64,000 nt of DNA. Source: Moritella sp. PE36 (lineage in GTDB: Bacteria; Pseudomonadota; Gammaproteobacteria; Enterobacterales; Moritellaceae). Shown piece by piece: positions 19,645-29,235 of this stretch. The translations under genes and the position numbers were made by a program. Position 1 is the stretch's first letter. Each line of letters begins with the position of its first letter. The stretch lies in NCBI RefSeq assembly GCF_000170855.1, contig NZ_ABCQ01000021.1, positions 1 through 64,000 of the forward strand, read 5' to 3'. The notes below the pieces were generated by a model. That model was not told the DNA's origin. It saw only the letters and a program-made list of their open reading frames with translations, and did not search any database.

Positions 19645-20223
19645 TTACTGTTGAAGTAACGGTTTTAATTTTACTTCAATCGCTTCACGTGCTCTAAAAA
19701 TACGTGAGCGAACAGTACCCACTGGGCAGCTCATGACAATACTAATATCGTCATAACTCATGCCTTCCATTTCACGCAATGTTATCGCGGTACGTAATTC
19801 ATCAGGTAACCCGTCAATGACTGAAAAAATAACCGCTTTCATTTCTTCAGCTAGAATAATACGCTCTGGTGTTGATGACTCACGCATGCCATCGTTACCA
19901 TCGTAAAACTCCGCATCTGCGGCATCAATATCGTTAGCAGGTGGTCGTCTACTTTGCGCAATTAAATAGTTCTTAGCGGTATTACTGGCAATACGATATA
20001 GCCAAGTATAAAACGCACTATCACCTCTAAAATTCGGCAACGCGCGATACGCTTTAATAAACACTTCCTGAGTCACATCGGCAACGTCGCCACTTGCTGA
20101 AACGTAGCGTGAGATCAGGTTCGCAACTTTCTGTTGGTATTTAGTCACCAATAAATTAAATGCGGCTTTGTCACCGCCTTGAACTCGCTCAACTAATTGC
20201 AAGTCCGTCTCTTTTGCACTCAT
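19645..20223 (-). CDS. rpoE: Extracytoplasmic stress sigma factor RpoE
   Basis: ECF sigma factor for the envelope stress response. 192 residues (E. coli 191). Region 2 contains DVTQEVFIKAYRALPNF and SAFYTWLYRIASNTAKNYL; region 4 contains YDDISIVMSCPVGTVRSRIFRARE. It is first in the rpoE-rseA-rseB-rseC operon and divergent from nadB, as in E. coli. A consensus sigma-E promoter lies upstream, so it probably transcribes its own operon. Confidence 0.97.
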   Translation of the reverse strand: MSAKETDLQLVERVQGGDKAAFNLLVTKYQQKVANLISRYVSASGDVADVTQEVFIKAYRALPNFRGDSAFYTWLYRIASNTAKNYLIAQSRRPPANDIDAADAEFYDGNDGMRESSTPERIILAEEMKAVIFSVIDGLPDELRTAITLREMEGMSYDDISIVMSCPVGTVRSRIFRAREAIEVKLKPLLQQ

Positions 20224-20280
20224 TAGTAACTCATAACCTCTTATTATTCTGATGACACTAGTATTACTAATGCGTATTTT

Positions 20281-20307
20281 TCAGACTACGTTATATAAAT
20301 AAAGTTC
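20281..20307 (-). promoter_or_regulatory. Predicted sigma-E promoter of rpoE (autoregulatory)
   Basis: On the reverse strand GAACTT (20307-20302), a 15-bp spacer and GTCTGA (20286-20281) match the known sigma-E consensus (GGAACTT, 15-16 bp, GTCTAA/GTCTGA). It is placed about 50-60 bases before the rpoE start. Positive autoregulation of rpoE is established in E. coli; here it is inferred from the motif. Confidence 0.8.
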
Positions 20308-20380
20308 GTTTTAACGCCAAATAAAGTGCGACATTAGGCCAATTAAATCAAAATAAGGTCAAATAAATCAAAATACCTTT

Positions 20381-20408
20381 TTATTGCCCGAGATTTAAAG
20401 CTTATAAT
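20381..20408 (+). promoter_or_regulatory. Possible sigma-70 promoter of nadB
   Basis: A perfect TATAAT (20403-20408) with a poor -35 candidate TTATTG 16 bp upstream. Just before it the sequence ATCAAAATA occurs twice about 20 bp apart, which could be incidental. Low confidence. Confidence 0.35.
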
Positions 20409-20423
20409 GCCCAACTTAAAGTT

Positions 20424-20447
20424 ATATCTTGCAGTAACTTGGCTATA
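20424..20447. repeat. Diverged half copy of the dispersed palindromic repeat
   Basis: ATATCTTGCAGTAACTTGGC followed by TATA resembles the right arm seen at 57017-57040, with four differences in 24 positions. It lies in the nadB leader. The other arm is not recognisable. Confidence 0.5.
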
Positions 20448-20481
20448 GACATAACAGCATACTACAAATCGAGTGGAAACT

Positions 20482-22086
20482 ATGAGAACAAATGCGGAAT
20501 ACCAAAGCGATGTACTGATTATCGGCAGTGGTGCAGCTGGACTCTCATTGGCCCTAAAACTCGCTGACCAAGCTAAAGTGATGGTGCTCAGTAAGAGCAG
20601 CTTAACAGAAGGTTCAACCCTTTATGCACAAGGTGGTATCGCTGCCGTTTTTGATGAAGCGGACAGTGTAGAAGGCCATGTTGCCGATACGCTTATCGCC
20701 GGTGCCGGTTTATGTGATGAAGATACCGTTAGCTTTACGGCCAGCAGCGCAGCCGCCAGCTTAAACTGGTTAATCGACAAAGGCGCACCGTTTGATCAGG
20801 TCGCTGACGATAATGGTGAACAGCACTATCACCTAACTAAAGAAGGCGGTCACAGTCACCGCCGAATTCTGCATGCCGCCGATGCCACAGGTAAAGTAGT
20901 ACAAACCACGCTAATCGACAATGTCTCTCAACATCCTAATATCACCCTAATGGAACGCTTTAACGCGGTGGATCTGATTTCAACTAAGCAGCTTAATCAA
21001 GCGACCAACCGTATTGTCGGTGCTTATGTGTGGAATCGTGACGCCGAAAAAGTCGAAGTGATTAAAGCGCGCTTTGTTATTTTAGCCACAGGTGGCGCAA
21101 GTAAAGTTTATCAATATACCACTAACCCTGATGTCTCGAGTGGTGACGGTATTGCGATGGCATGGCGCGCAGGTTGCCGTGTGGCCAATATGGAATTCAA
21201 TCAATTCCACCCTACCTGTTTGTTTCACCCCGATGCGAAAAACTTCTTATTAACAGAAGCATTACGTGGTGAAGGCGCTTATTTACGTCATGCCGATGGC
21301 ACCCGCTTTATGCCCAGTTTCGATGAACGGGCAGAATTAGCACCGCGTGATATTGTTGCCCGTGCTATCGACTTTGAAATGAAACGTTTAGGTACTGATT
21401 GTGTGTATTTAGATATCAGTCATAAACCCGCGGAGTTCGTGATTAGTCATTTCCCGACTATTTATGAGCGTTGCTTGAAGTTAGGTATCGATATCACCAC
21501 AGATCCTATCCCAGCAGTACCCGCGGCACATTATACCTGCGGCGGTGTAATGACTGACTTAACCGGTCAAACGGATATGCGTGGCTTATACGCGATTGGC
21601 GAAGTGGCTTATACCGGTTTACACGGTGCTAACCGTTTAGCCAGCAACTCATTATTAGAATGTATTGTGTTTGCCCACGCCGCGGCAGAAGATATCTTGT
21701 CGAAGTTACATAAAAAACGTAAAGATTACCGTATTCCAGCATGGGATGAGAGCAAAGTAACAGACTCAGATGAAGAAGTGATAATTCAACATAACTGGCA
21801 TGAACTGCGGTTATTCATGTGGGATTACGTCGGTATTGTCAGAACGACCAAGCGTCTAGAGCGTGCCCAACGCCGGGTTAATCTGTTGCAACAAGAAATT
21901 GATGAGTACTACAGTAACTTCCGCGTCAGTAATAACTTATTGGAATTAAGAAACCTGGTGACGGTGGCTGATTTAATTATCCGTTGCGCACTCGAACGGA
22001 AAGAAAGTCGCGGTTTACACTATACGCTTGACTACCCAGAGCAGTTTGACGAGCCACAACCGACTATCTTACAACCTAAGGTATAG
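20482..22086 (+). CDS. nadB: L-aspartate oxidase NadB
   Basis: Flavoenzyme that oxidises L-aspartate to iminoaspartate, the first step of de novo NAD synthesis. About 534 residues (E. coli 540). FAD-binding motif [17 protein letters not shown] near the N-terminus, then [30 protein letters not shown], the active-site-region segment [24 protein letters not shown], and [19 protein letters not shown]. The start chosen is the ATG at 20482; a GTG three codons upstream at 20473 overlaps the likely ribosome-binding site. Divergent from rpoE, as in E. coli. Confidence 0.96.
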   Translation: MRTNAEYQSDVLIIGSGAAGLSLALKLADQAKVMVLSKSSLTEGSTLYAQGGIAAVFDEADSVEGHVADTLIAGAGLCDEDTVSFTASSAAASLNWLIDKGAPFDQVADDNGEQHYHLTKEGGHSHRRILHAADATGKVVQTTLIDNVSQHPNITLMERFNAVDLISTKQLNQATNRIVGAYVWNRDAEKVEVIKARFVILATGGASKVYQYTTNPDVSSGDGIAMAWRAGCRVANMEFNQFHPTCLFHPDAKNFLLTEALRGEGAYLRHADGTRFMPSFDERAELAPRDIVARAIDFEMKRLGTDCVYLDISHKPAEFVISHFPTIYERCLKLGIDITTDPIPAVPAAHYTCGGVMTDLTGQTDMRGLYAIGEVAYTGLHGANRLASNSLLECIVFAHAAAEDILSKLHKKRKDYRIPAWDESKVTDSDEEVIIQHNWHELRLFMWDYVGIVRTTKRLERAQRRVNLLQQEIDEYYSNFRVSNNLLELRNLVTVADLIIRCALERKESRGLHYTLDYPEQFDEPQPTILQPKV

Positions 22087-22123
22087 TTTGTTCGTCATTC
22101 GCCGTTAATCACAAATCAGACAC

Positions 22124-22153
22124 AAAAAGCAGCTACTCAGCTGCTTTTTTTTT
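22124..22153. terminator. Bidirectional terminator between nadB and ygfX
   Basis: Stem AAAAAGCAGCT/AGCTGCTTTTT around ACTC, with a nine-base T-run on the forward strand. It lies 38 bp past nadB and 10 bp past the ygfX stop on the other strand, so it probably serves both. Confidence 0.85.
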
Positions 22154-22162
22154 ATCATGCCG

Positions 22163-22570
22163 CTACTTTAATATTTTAATCGTGCGCACGAGACGACGGT
22201 AATCAGCATCGTCGATGGCATCTCGCATAATGTATAACGACTGAGTGTGTCGCTGGCTTAGGCTGGTATAACTTAACTGAATAAAAAGATCGGCACTGCG
22301 AGAATCTTTGCTGAATGCAAATAACTCACCACCCGCGTCAAACTGGATGTAACCATTGGTGAAATAGACAAAGCAGGGACGGCGTAGCCAATGTTGCCAA
22401 CAGAGATAACTACACAAGGCAATAATGACTACGGTATAAACCAATTGTAATGCGACAAGGGTCAGCCAATTTAATAACAAACCAAGCACCACACTATGCA
22501 TTGCAATACACAGCAACAACCAGTATTTAGATGGGCGTAACGTGACGCTACACTTTAACTCTTGAGACAA
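22163..22570 (-). CDS. ygfX: YgfX/CptA family inner-membrane protein
   Basis: 135 residues with two adjacent membrane helices (about 16-34 and 38-56) followed by a cytoplasmic tail, the layout of YgfX. In E. coli it has been described as a toxin-like partner of SdhE affecting cell-division proteins; the physiological role is debated. Its start overlaps the end of sdhE by 23 bases, and the two genes are paired in the same order in E. coli. Sequence conservation is low, so the call rests largely on context and topology. Confidence 0.8.
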   Translation of the reverse strand: MSQELKCSVTLRPSKYWLLLCIAMHSVVLGLLLNWLTLVALQLVYTVVIIALCSYLCWQHWLRRPCFVYFTNGYIQFDAGGELFAFSKDSRSADLFIQLSYTSLSQRHTQSLYIMRDAIDDADYRRLVRTIKILK

Positions 22571-22799
22571 TTTTATCCATCATATAGGCTAACTCTGGGT
22601 CTCCACACTTTTTATGACCCATTGCCCAAGCAAATAACTCGGGATCTTCGCCTTCTAACAAGCGTTGGAAAATAAATTTATCTTCATCTGATAAATCATC
22701 ATAAGCTTCATCCACAAACGGACGAAATAATACATCTAATTCCAGCATGCCACGGCGACATGCCCAACGTAAACGCGCCTTTGAATCTAACTTAGTCAT
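22548..22799 (-). CDS. sdhE: FAD assembly factor SdhE
   Basis: Small soluble protein that promotes covalent attachment of FAD to succinate dehydrogenase and fumarate reductase. 83 residues (E. coli 88). The signature RRGMLELDVLF (15-25) contains the RGxxE flavinylation motif. The DEDKFIFQRLLEGEDPELFAW segment is typical. Overlaps ygfX downstream and is divergent from ygfZ, as in E. coli. Confidence 0.95.
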   Translation of the reverse strand: MTKLDSKARLRWACRRGMLELDVLFRPFVDEAYDDLSDEDKFIFQRLLEGEDPELFAWAMGHKKCGDPELAYMMDKIVSRVKV

Positions 22800-22919
22800 T
22801 TTTTTCCCTTATCCTACAGTCCATAGGGTTATTCTATCACAAAAATAAACAAGATCTTCTAAAGACAAATGCTTGCGTTCACTCTACCATAGAGAAAACT
22901 AGCCAGAGAAGAGCAAACA

Positions 22920-23906
22920 ATGACCCAATTTAATAAACTGACCCTAGCATCAACCGATGCATTACCAAATGTGATCGTAAGCGAACTATCGCACTGGGGA
23001 TTAATGACTGCAACAGGTGAGCAGCGTTTAAGTTATTTACAAGGCCAATTGACTTGTGATCTGGTGGGTTTAGAAGATCAACAAACAACTTGGGGTGGTC
23101 ATTGCGATCCAAAAGGCAAGCTGTGGTCAACATTCCAAGTTGCTAAAAAAGGCGATTCGTTTTATTTCATCATGCGTAAAGACGCACTGGCGATCACCTT
23201 GCCGGAACTAAAAAAATACGCGGTATTCTCAAAAATAGAACTGACCGACGCCTCTGCATTCTGTAACCTCTACGGTATCGCAGGCGCACAAGCTGAACAG
23301 TGGCTGAATAAGACCTTCGCAATTACCCTAGGCGAAGAAGCTGTCACTCATTTACCGAATGGTTTTGTCATGCGACTTATTGGCGATACCCCACGCTTCT
23401 TAGTATTATTACAAAAAAGCGACGCCTCACTACAACAGATCAGCCAACACTTGGCAGAAGCAGCAACCGATGACGGTTCATTCTGGGATGCTCTAGATAT
23501 CCTCGCAGCAGCACCGATTGTAGGGGCAACAATGAGCAGCGTACAGATCCCACAAGCATTCAATCTACAAGCTTATGATGGCATTAGCTTTACTAAAGGG
23601 TGTTACACAGGCCAAGAAACTGTTGCTCGCGCTAAATACCGTGGCACCAACAAACGTGCAATGGCAATCTTAAGCGGTGCTACTGCAACGGAAGTAAACA
23701 GCGGTGATAGCATTGAATTACAACTGGGTGAGAACTGGCGCAGTAGCGGTAAAGTCAACTTAAGCTATCGTTATAGTGACGGTGTGCAGCTGATCTCGAG
23801 CGTTATGCCAAATAACCTTGAGGCGGATAGTGTGTTTAAAATTACCGATAACGAATCAACATTAGCCTTCATGCCATTACCGTATTCATTGGTAGAAGCA
23901 GACTAA
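22920..23906 (+). CDS. ygfZ: tRNA-modifying protein YgfZ (folate-dependent, Fe-S maintenance)
   Basis: Folate-binding protein related to glycine cleavage T protein, needed for maintenance of some iron-sulfur enzymes such as MiaB. 328 residues (E. coli 326). The diagnostic motif KGCYTGQETVARAKYRG (about 223-239) includes the conserved Cys. The N-terminal segment RLSYLQGQLTCDL is also typical. SD-like AGAAGAG precedes the ATG. A hairpin terminator follows. Confidence 0.95.
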   Translation: MTQFNKLTLASTDALPNVIVSELSHWGLMTATGEQRLSYLQGQLTCDLVGLEDQQTTWGGHCDPKGKLWSTFQVAKKGDSFYFIMRKDALAITLPELKKYAVFSKIELTDASAFCNLYGIAGAQAEQWLNKTFAITLGEEAVTHLPNGFVMRLIGDTPRFLVLLQKSDASLQQISQHLAEAATDDGSFWDALDILAAAPIVGATMSSVQIPQAFNLQAYDGISFTKGCYTGQETVARAKYRGTNKRAMAILSGATATEVNSGDSIELQLGENWRSSGKVNLSYRYSDGVQLISSVMPNNLEADSVFKITDNESTLAFMPLPYSLVEAD

Positions 23907-23963
23907 CTAATACTTAATGTCTGTAAACCACAGTGCAGGCATTAAGAACAAAACCCAGAAAAT

Positions 23964-23997
23964 AAAAAGCCAGTCACATCACGTGACTGGCTTTTTT
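23964..23997. terminator. Bidirectional terminator between ygfZ and lysS
   Basis: Stem AAAAAGCCAGTCAC/GTGACTGGCTTTTT with T-runs in both directions. It lies about 60 bp past ygfZ and 43 bp past the lysS stop on the opposite strand. Confidence 0.85.
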
Positions 23998-24039
23998 ATC
24001 ATTAAGCTTTAACTACATAACTAATAAATAGTTAACTAA

Positions 24040-25548
24040 TTAGCTATTTGCTTGTGGACGCATTGCCGGGAATAAGATCACGTCACGAATAGTATGTGTA
24101 TTAGTAAACAACATAGCTAGACGGTCGATACCAATACCTTGGCCAGCAGTTGGTGGTAAGCCGTGCTCTAGTGCAGTGATGTAATCCGCATCGTAGTACA
24201 TTGCTTCATCATCACCCGCATCTTTGGCGTTAACTTGTGCTTTGAAACGTGCGTCTTGGTCTTCAGCATCGTTAAGCTCAGAGAAACCATTCGCAACTTC
24301 ACGGCCACCGATGAAGAACTCAAAACGATCAGTGAAGAACGGGTTGTCATCGCTACGACGTGCTAGTGGCGAGATGTCTGCTGGGTAGCCAGTAATGAAT
24401 GTTGGCTGAATAAGTTGTGGTTCAGCTGTTTCACCAAAGATCTCTTCCAGTAATTGACCACAAGTCCAGAATTTCTCTATCTTCATGTTCAGTGATTTCG
24501 CAATAGAAACCATTAACTCACGATCTTGAACACCTTCATTAGTCAATGCTTGGATAACTTCGTGCTCTGGGTTGTACTGTTTGATTGCATCTAACATGCT
24601 AATACGTGTGTATTTGCCACCGAACTCAACCATGTGGTCGCCGTAAGGCATAGCTGTCGCACCTAGCACCTCAACCGCTACCGTGCTTAGCATTTCTTCA
24701 GTGAAATCCATAAGGTCATTGTAATCAGCGTAAGCTTGGTAGAATTCCATCATTGTGAATTCTGGATTGTGACGCGGTGATAAACCTTCGTTACGGAAGT
24801 TACGGTTAATTTCGAATACACGATCAAAACCACCAACCACTAAACGCTTAAGATAAAGCTCAGGTGCTACACGTAGATACATTGCTTGATCAAGCGCGTT
24901 ATGATGAGTGATAAATGGACGCGCAGTTGCACCACCCGGGATCACATGCATCATTGGCGTTTCAACTTCCATGTAATCTTTTGATACCATGAAGTTACGG
25001 ATGGCTGTTACTAGCTTAGAGCGTACGATGAAGGCATTACGTGATTCTTCATTAACGATAAGATCAACATAACGTTGACGGTAACGCATTTCTTGGTCCG
25101 TTAGACCGTGGAATTTTTCTGGTAATGGACGCAGTGCTTTAGTAAGTAGCACGTAGTCAGTCATTTCAACGTAAAGGTCACCTTTACCAGATTTGTTTAG
25201 CGCACCAGTAATACCAACGATATCACCAATATCTAGACCGCCAAGGTCCGCTTTTTGGGCTTTTTGCACGTCTTTCGAGGCGTATGCTTGAATGCGACCA
25301 GCTGTATCTTGGATAGCAAGGAAAGGACCACGTTTAGCCATAATACGACCCGCGATGCTTACTAGGTGTTGCATTTCAACTAATTCTTCTTTGCTTTTCT
25401 CGCCAAATTCAGCCTGTAAATCTGCCGACTTATGTTTTACGCGGAAGTCATTAGGGTGGCCATTTGCTTTACAGTTGGTGCGGATATGATCTAATTTCGC
25501 GCGACGTTCTGCAATCAGTTTGTTTTCATCTTGTAACTGTTCAGTCAT
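24040..25548 (-). CDS. lysS: Lysyl-tRNA synthetase, class II
   Basis: Charges tRNA-Lys. 502 residues (E. coli 505). N-terminal OB-fold anticodon-binding domain about 55-150 ([23 protein letters not shown]). The class II core has motif 1 near [15 protein letters not shown], motif 2 in [20 protein letters not shown] and motif 3 in [15 protein letters not shown]. Downstream of prfB by 17 bp, as in E. coli. Its paralogue EpmA is also in this window. Confidence 0.97.
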   Translation of the reverse strand: MTEQLQDENKLIAERRAKLDHIRTNCKANGHPNDFRVKHKSADLQAEFGEKSKEELVEMQHLVSIAGRIMAKRGPFLAIQDTAGRIQAYASKDVQKAQKADLGGLDIGDIVGITGALNKSGKGDLYVEMTDYVLLTKALRPLPEKFHGLTDQEMRYRQRYVDLIVNEESRNAFIVRSKLVTAIRNFMVSKDYMEVETPMMHVIPGGATARPFITHHNALDQAMYLRVAPELYLKRLVVGGFDRVFEINRNFRNEGLSPRHNPEFTMMEFYQAYADYNDLMDFTEEMLSTVAVEVLGATAMPYGDHMVEFGGKYTRISMLDAIKQYNPEHEVIQALTNEGVQDRELMVSIAKSLNMKIEKFWTCGQLLEEIFGETAEPQLIQPTFITGYPADISPLARRSDDNPFFTDRFEFFIGGREVANGFSELNDAEDQDARFKAQVNAKDAGDDEAMYYDADYITALEHGLPPTAGQGIGIDRLAMLFTNTHTIRDVILFPAMRPQANS

Positions 25549-25565
25549 TGTTTAACCCTATTTTT

Positions 25566-26664
25566 TTACAGGCCTGATTTCAGGCTGGCTTCAATAAATT
25601 TGTCTAAATCACCGTCTAAAACGGCTTGTGTATTGCGTGTTTCAACACCAGTACGTAAATCTTTTATGCGTGAGTCATCCAATACGTATGAACGGATCTG
25701 ACTGCCCCAACCGATATCTGACTTCGCATCTTCGGCGATTTGTTTTTCCGCGTTTTGTTTTTGCATTTCATGATCAAATAATTTTGCCCGCATTTGTTTC
25801 ATTGCCGCATCTTTATTCTTATGCTGCGAGCGATCATTTTGACATTGTACAACAAGATTAGTGGGTAAGTGAGTAATACGTACCGCAGATTCCGTGGTAT
25901 TTACGTGCTGACCACCCGCGCCCGAAGCACGGTAAACGTCAATACGTAAATCAGATGGATTCAAATCAATCTCGATGCTGTCATCAATTTCTGGATATAC
26001 AAATATCGATGCAAACGAAGTATGACGACGGCCACTTGAATCAAACGGTGATTTACGCACTAAACGGTGAACACCGGTTTCGGTACGTAACCAACCATAA
26101 GCATATTCACCACCCAACCGGATAGTGGCACCTTTGATCCCGGCTACATCGCCAGATGATACTTCGATCAGCTCAACTTTAAATTTGTGTGCCTCACCCC
26201 ATCGTAAGAACATACGTAATAGCATGTTTGCCCAATCTTGTGCTTCGGTACCACCAGAGCCAGATTGGATATCAAGATAGCAATCATTTGCATCATGTTT
26301 GCCAGAAAACATACGACGAAACTCAAGTTTAGCCAGTTGTGCTTCTAAACCGATAATTTCATGTTGTGCTTCAGCAAATGTTTCTTCGTCTTCAGCTTCA
26401 ACTGCCAGTTCAACCAAGCCTTCAACGTCATCACAACCCGTGCCGAGATCATCAATCGTTTTGACGATCAATTCTAACGACGCGCGTTCTTTACCTAATT
26501 CTTGGGCGTATTTAGGGTTATTCCATACTTCCGATGACTCTAATTCCGCAGATACCTCTTCTAGACGCTCTTTACTCGCATCGTAGTCAAAGGTACCCCC
26601 GAAGCAGCTCAGCGCGTTCGCCTAGCTCCTTTAATTTATTCAGTACTGGATTTACTTCAAACAT
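25566..26664 (-). CDS. prfB: Peptide chain release factor 2 (programmed +1 frameshift)
   Basis: Recognises UGA and UAA stop codons. The gene is two overlapping frames: 26664-26590 encodes [25 protein letters not shown], followed by an in-frame TGA (26589-26587); the ribosome slips +1 on CTT and continues from GAC at 26588. The joined product is 365 residues, as in E. coli. Codon-recognition motif SPF lies in [18 protein letters not shown]; the catalytic GGQ in [15 protein letters not shown]. Not a pseudogene. It is upstream of lysS in the same operon. Confidence 0.97.
26586..26601 (-). other. prfB +1 frameshift site
   Basis: The reverse strand reads CGG GGG TAC CTT TGA C. A G-rich Shine-Dalgarno-like run sits just before the slippery CTT and the poor-context UGA-C stop, as in E. 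coli prfB. When RF2 is scarce the ribosome shifts instead of terminating, which is the known autoregulation of this gene. Confidence 0.95.
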
Positions 26665-26921
26665 GATTCTGCTCTATTTTATTTGTATTCAGCATTTTGC
26701 TAAAGATATTGTACTCAGCATGCTGCATGCGGATATCGATATATGCATCAGCATACTGCTAAGTATATAATTCTAACTATGGGATTTTGCACAACAGCAA
26801 ATTTTACCGAATTCACTCGCGGATATACAGAGGAAGATTAAGAAAACAGCAAATTAATCGATAATATAAGAAAATAAATAGGAATAAATAAAAACGAGGG
26901 GAAATCTGACGACATAAAATA
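26665..26921. other. Leader region upstream of prfB with a long imperfect palindrome
   Basis: AT-rich gap with no convincing gene. At about 26712-26767 there is a long imperfect palindrome centred on GATATCGATAT, with arms containing TACTCAGCATGCTGCATGC and GCATCAGCATACTGCTAAGTA. It would fold into a hairpin with small bulges. It lies upstream of prfB on its coding strand and could be in the leader. The sequence is unrelated to the dispersed repeat. Confidence 0.5.
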
Positions 26922-26950
26922 GCCAAAAGCCACGCTACTGGAGCATGGCT
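26922..26950 (-). terminator. Predicted terminator of the CBS-domain gene
   Basis: On the reverse strand AGCCATGC pairs with GCGTGGCT (one G-U) around a seven-base loop and is followed by TTTT. It lies about 25 bp past the stop of the CBS gene. Confidence 0.55.
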
Positions 26951-26974
26951 TGAACATCATGGCAACCAACGAGG

Positions 26975-27388
26975 TTAGCTGACTTGACTACATTGGTTAT
27001 TATTTTCTGCTAATACTTGCAGTATATCACCACGACGAATGAGACCAACCAATTGGCCACCTTCAACCACAGGGTAGACACTCAAGTTGTCTTTGGTCAT
27101 GCGAATGGCAATATCAATAATACTGTCTTGTGGTGATACGCTAACGACATTTTTACTCATCACATCGTTCACAATCGCAGGTTTATCACAGTGGTAACTG
27201 CCACTAATAAGTGCTTGTAAGCAATCTGATTCAGAGACGAAGCCAATCACTTCATTTGTCGAATTCACCACCGGCACCGCATTAATCTGGTGTTTAGCAA
27301 ACAAATCAACCACGGCGACCAGTGACGTACCACATGGAATACTCGGAGCATTAATTTTCATTTCATTCATTACGCGTTGCATAGTCAT
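26975..27388 (-). CDS. Two-CBS-domain protein
   Basis: 137 residues that are almost entirely two CBS motifs: about 8-58 (ALISGSYHC at its end, core AVVDLFAKHQINAVPVVN and GFVSESDCLQAL) and about 72-125 (VMSKNVVSVSPQDSIIDIA, YPVVEGGQLVGLIRRGDILQVL). Such pairs bind adenine nucleotides and regulate partner proteins, but no effector domain is attached. It lies alone between recJ and prfB, where E. coli has no extra gene. The function cannot be assigned. Confidence 0.85.
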   Translation of the reverse strand: MTMQRVMNEMKINAPSIPCGTSLVAVVDLFAKHQINAVPVVNSTNEVIGFVSESDCLQALISGSYHCDKPAIVNDVMSKNVVSVSPQDSIIDIAIRMTKDNLSVYPVVEGGQLVGLIRRGDILQVLAENNNQCSQVS

Positions 27389-27504
27389 GGTCTATATCCT
27401 TATCTTAAAGCTGGATTGCTGTAGAAGAGGTAATAACTATAACGGCAAACAATAGATAGCTAAAGACGATTAAAACTAACACTTCAATCGCTAAAAGCTA
27501 TCAC

Positions 27505-29235
27505 TTAACGTAATGGCTGTAAATGCTCAACCATAAACTGCAAGCTGCGCTTACCACGGAACTCGTTCACATCAAGTTTGTAGGCTAACTCAATCTTCTG
27601 TACGGAGGCATCAGGCCATACTTCCAAATCAACATTAAAAGCGATCGCATCCACCAATGGTCCACCCTGCTCTGGCTCTAACATCATTTTTAAATGTTTT
27701 TTACCCACAAGACGTTGTTCACGTAATTTGAAGATGCCATCAAAGATCGGCTCAGGGAACATCTGTCCCCAGGGCGCCGCTTCTTTGATTAGTTCCGCGG
27801 TTGGTAATGACAGTTGCTCACTCAGTAGTTCGCCATCACTTAATACCACGCCTGTTAACTGCTCTTCCGTTAATAGTTCCTGCACTAAGGCGTTAAACTG
27901 TTTGGCAAACTCATCATAACAATCAAGCCGTAAAGACAAACCAGCCGCCATCGCATGGCCACCAAATTTCAAGATCATGCCCGGATTACGGATATCGAGT
28001 AACTCTAAAACATCACGTAAGTGCAAGCCAGGTATTGAACGGGCTGAGCCTTTTATTTCCCCTTCGCCAGCATCAGCAAAAGCGATAACAGGGCGGTGGA
28101 AGCGCTCTTTAATACGTGATGCAACTAAACCCACCACACCTTGGTGCCAGTCATCTTGAAATAAACAAATACCGTAAGGTACTTGTCCGGCATCAAAATC
28201 GACACTTTTGAGAATAGCCAAGGCTTCTTGCTGCATCGAACTTTCAATTTCTTTTCGCTCTTCATTCAGGCTATCCAGCTCGCCAGCAAAACGGCGCGCG
28301 TTATTGAGATCTTCACACAACAGCGTGGCAACGCCAACTGACATGTCATCGAGACGTCCCGCCGCATTCAATCTTGGTCCTAATGCAAAACCGAGATCGC
28401 TGGCGCAAAGCTGAGCTTGATTACGATTGGCAATTTCGATCAAGGCTTTAATGCCGGGGCGACATTTATCGGCGCGGATACGCTGTAAACCTTGATGCAC
28501 TAAAATACGGTTATTAGCATCTAACGGCACCACATCGGCAACCGTACCCAATGCCACAATATCCAGCAGGCAAGCTAAGTTAGGCTCGGTTATACCTTGT
28601 TTAGCAAACCAATCTTGTTCACGCAATGCGCCGCGCAATGCCAACATGACGTAGAAGGCCACACCAACGCCAGCAAGATTTTTGCTTGGAAATGTACAGC
28701 CGTGTTGATTGGGGTTAACAATAGCATCTGCATCCGGTATTTCGTTGCCCGGCAGATGGTGATCGGTCACAAGCACTTTAATGCCTAACGCTTTTGCGGC
28801 AGCAACACCGGCAATACTGGAAATACCATTATCGACAGTCATGATCAATTGCGCACCATTAGTTGCAGCAAGATCAACAATCTCAGGACTTAAACCATAG
28901 CCAAACTCAAAGCGATTAGGGACTAAAAAATCAATATTACGATAACCTAGCATTTTAAAAGCAAGCATCGACAATGCCGTACTCGTGGCGCCATCCGCAT
29001 CAAAATCACCAATAATGATGATCCGCTGATTTTTCACTAACGCGCTGACTAATAACTCACACGCGGCAGTCATGCCTTTAAGCTGATTGGGACGTAATAA
29101 GTTTTTAACCCCTTTCTCTAATTCTTGATCAGACTTCACACCACGACTGGCATAGATTTGACGTAATAATGCAGGTACCGCTGCTGATATACCGTCACAA
29201 TCGACGTTATCGCGACGTTTAATTTGTTTTTTCAA
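27505..29235 (-). CDS. recJ: Single-stranded-DNA-specific exonuclease RecJ
   Basis: 5'-3' exonuclease used in RecF-pathway recombination and mismatch repair. 576 residues (E. coli 577). DHH-family motifs: IIGDFDADGATSTAL (motif I), TVDNGISS, VTDHHLPG (the DHH motif), GTVADVVPLD, and the DHHA1 signature FGGHAMAAGLSL near the C-terminal third. Its start overlaps the dsbC stop by four bases, as in E. coli. Confidence 0.97.
   Translation of the reverse strand: MKKQIKRRDNVDCDGISAAVPALLRQIYASRGVKSDQELEKGVKNLLRPNQLKGMTAACELLVSALVKNQRIIIIGDFDADGATSTALSMLAFKMLGYRNIDFLVPNRFEFGYGLSPEIVDLAATNGAQLIMTVDNGISSIAGVAAAKALGIKVLVTDHHLPGNEIPDADAIVNPNQHGCTFPSKNLAGVGVAFYVMLALRGALREQDWFAKQGITEPNLACLLDIVALGTVADVVPLDANNRILVHQGLQRIRADKCRPGIKALIEIANRNQAQLCASDLGFALGPRLNAAGRLDDMSVGVATLLCEDLNNARRFAGELDSLNEERKEIESSMQQEALAILKSVDFDAGQVPYGICLFQDDWHQGVVGLVASRIKERFHRPVIAFADAGEGEIKGSARSIPGLHLRDVLELLDIRNPGMILKFGGHAMAAGLSLRLDCYDEFAKQFNALVQELLTEEQLTGVVLSDGELLSEQLSLPTAELIKEAAPWGQMFPEPIFDGIFKLREQRLVGKKHLKMMLEPEQGGPLVDAIAFNVDLEVWPDASVQKIELAYKLDVNEFRGKRSLQFMVEHLQPLR

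Noticed and set aside
25566-26588. prfB read as a truncated or broken gene lacking its N-terminus
   Set aside because: The missing 25 residues are in the other frame ahead of a standard +1 frameshift site, so the gene is intact.
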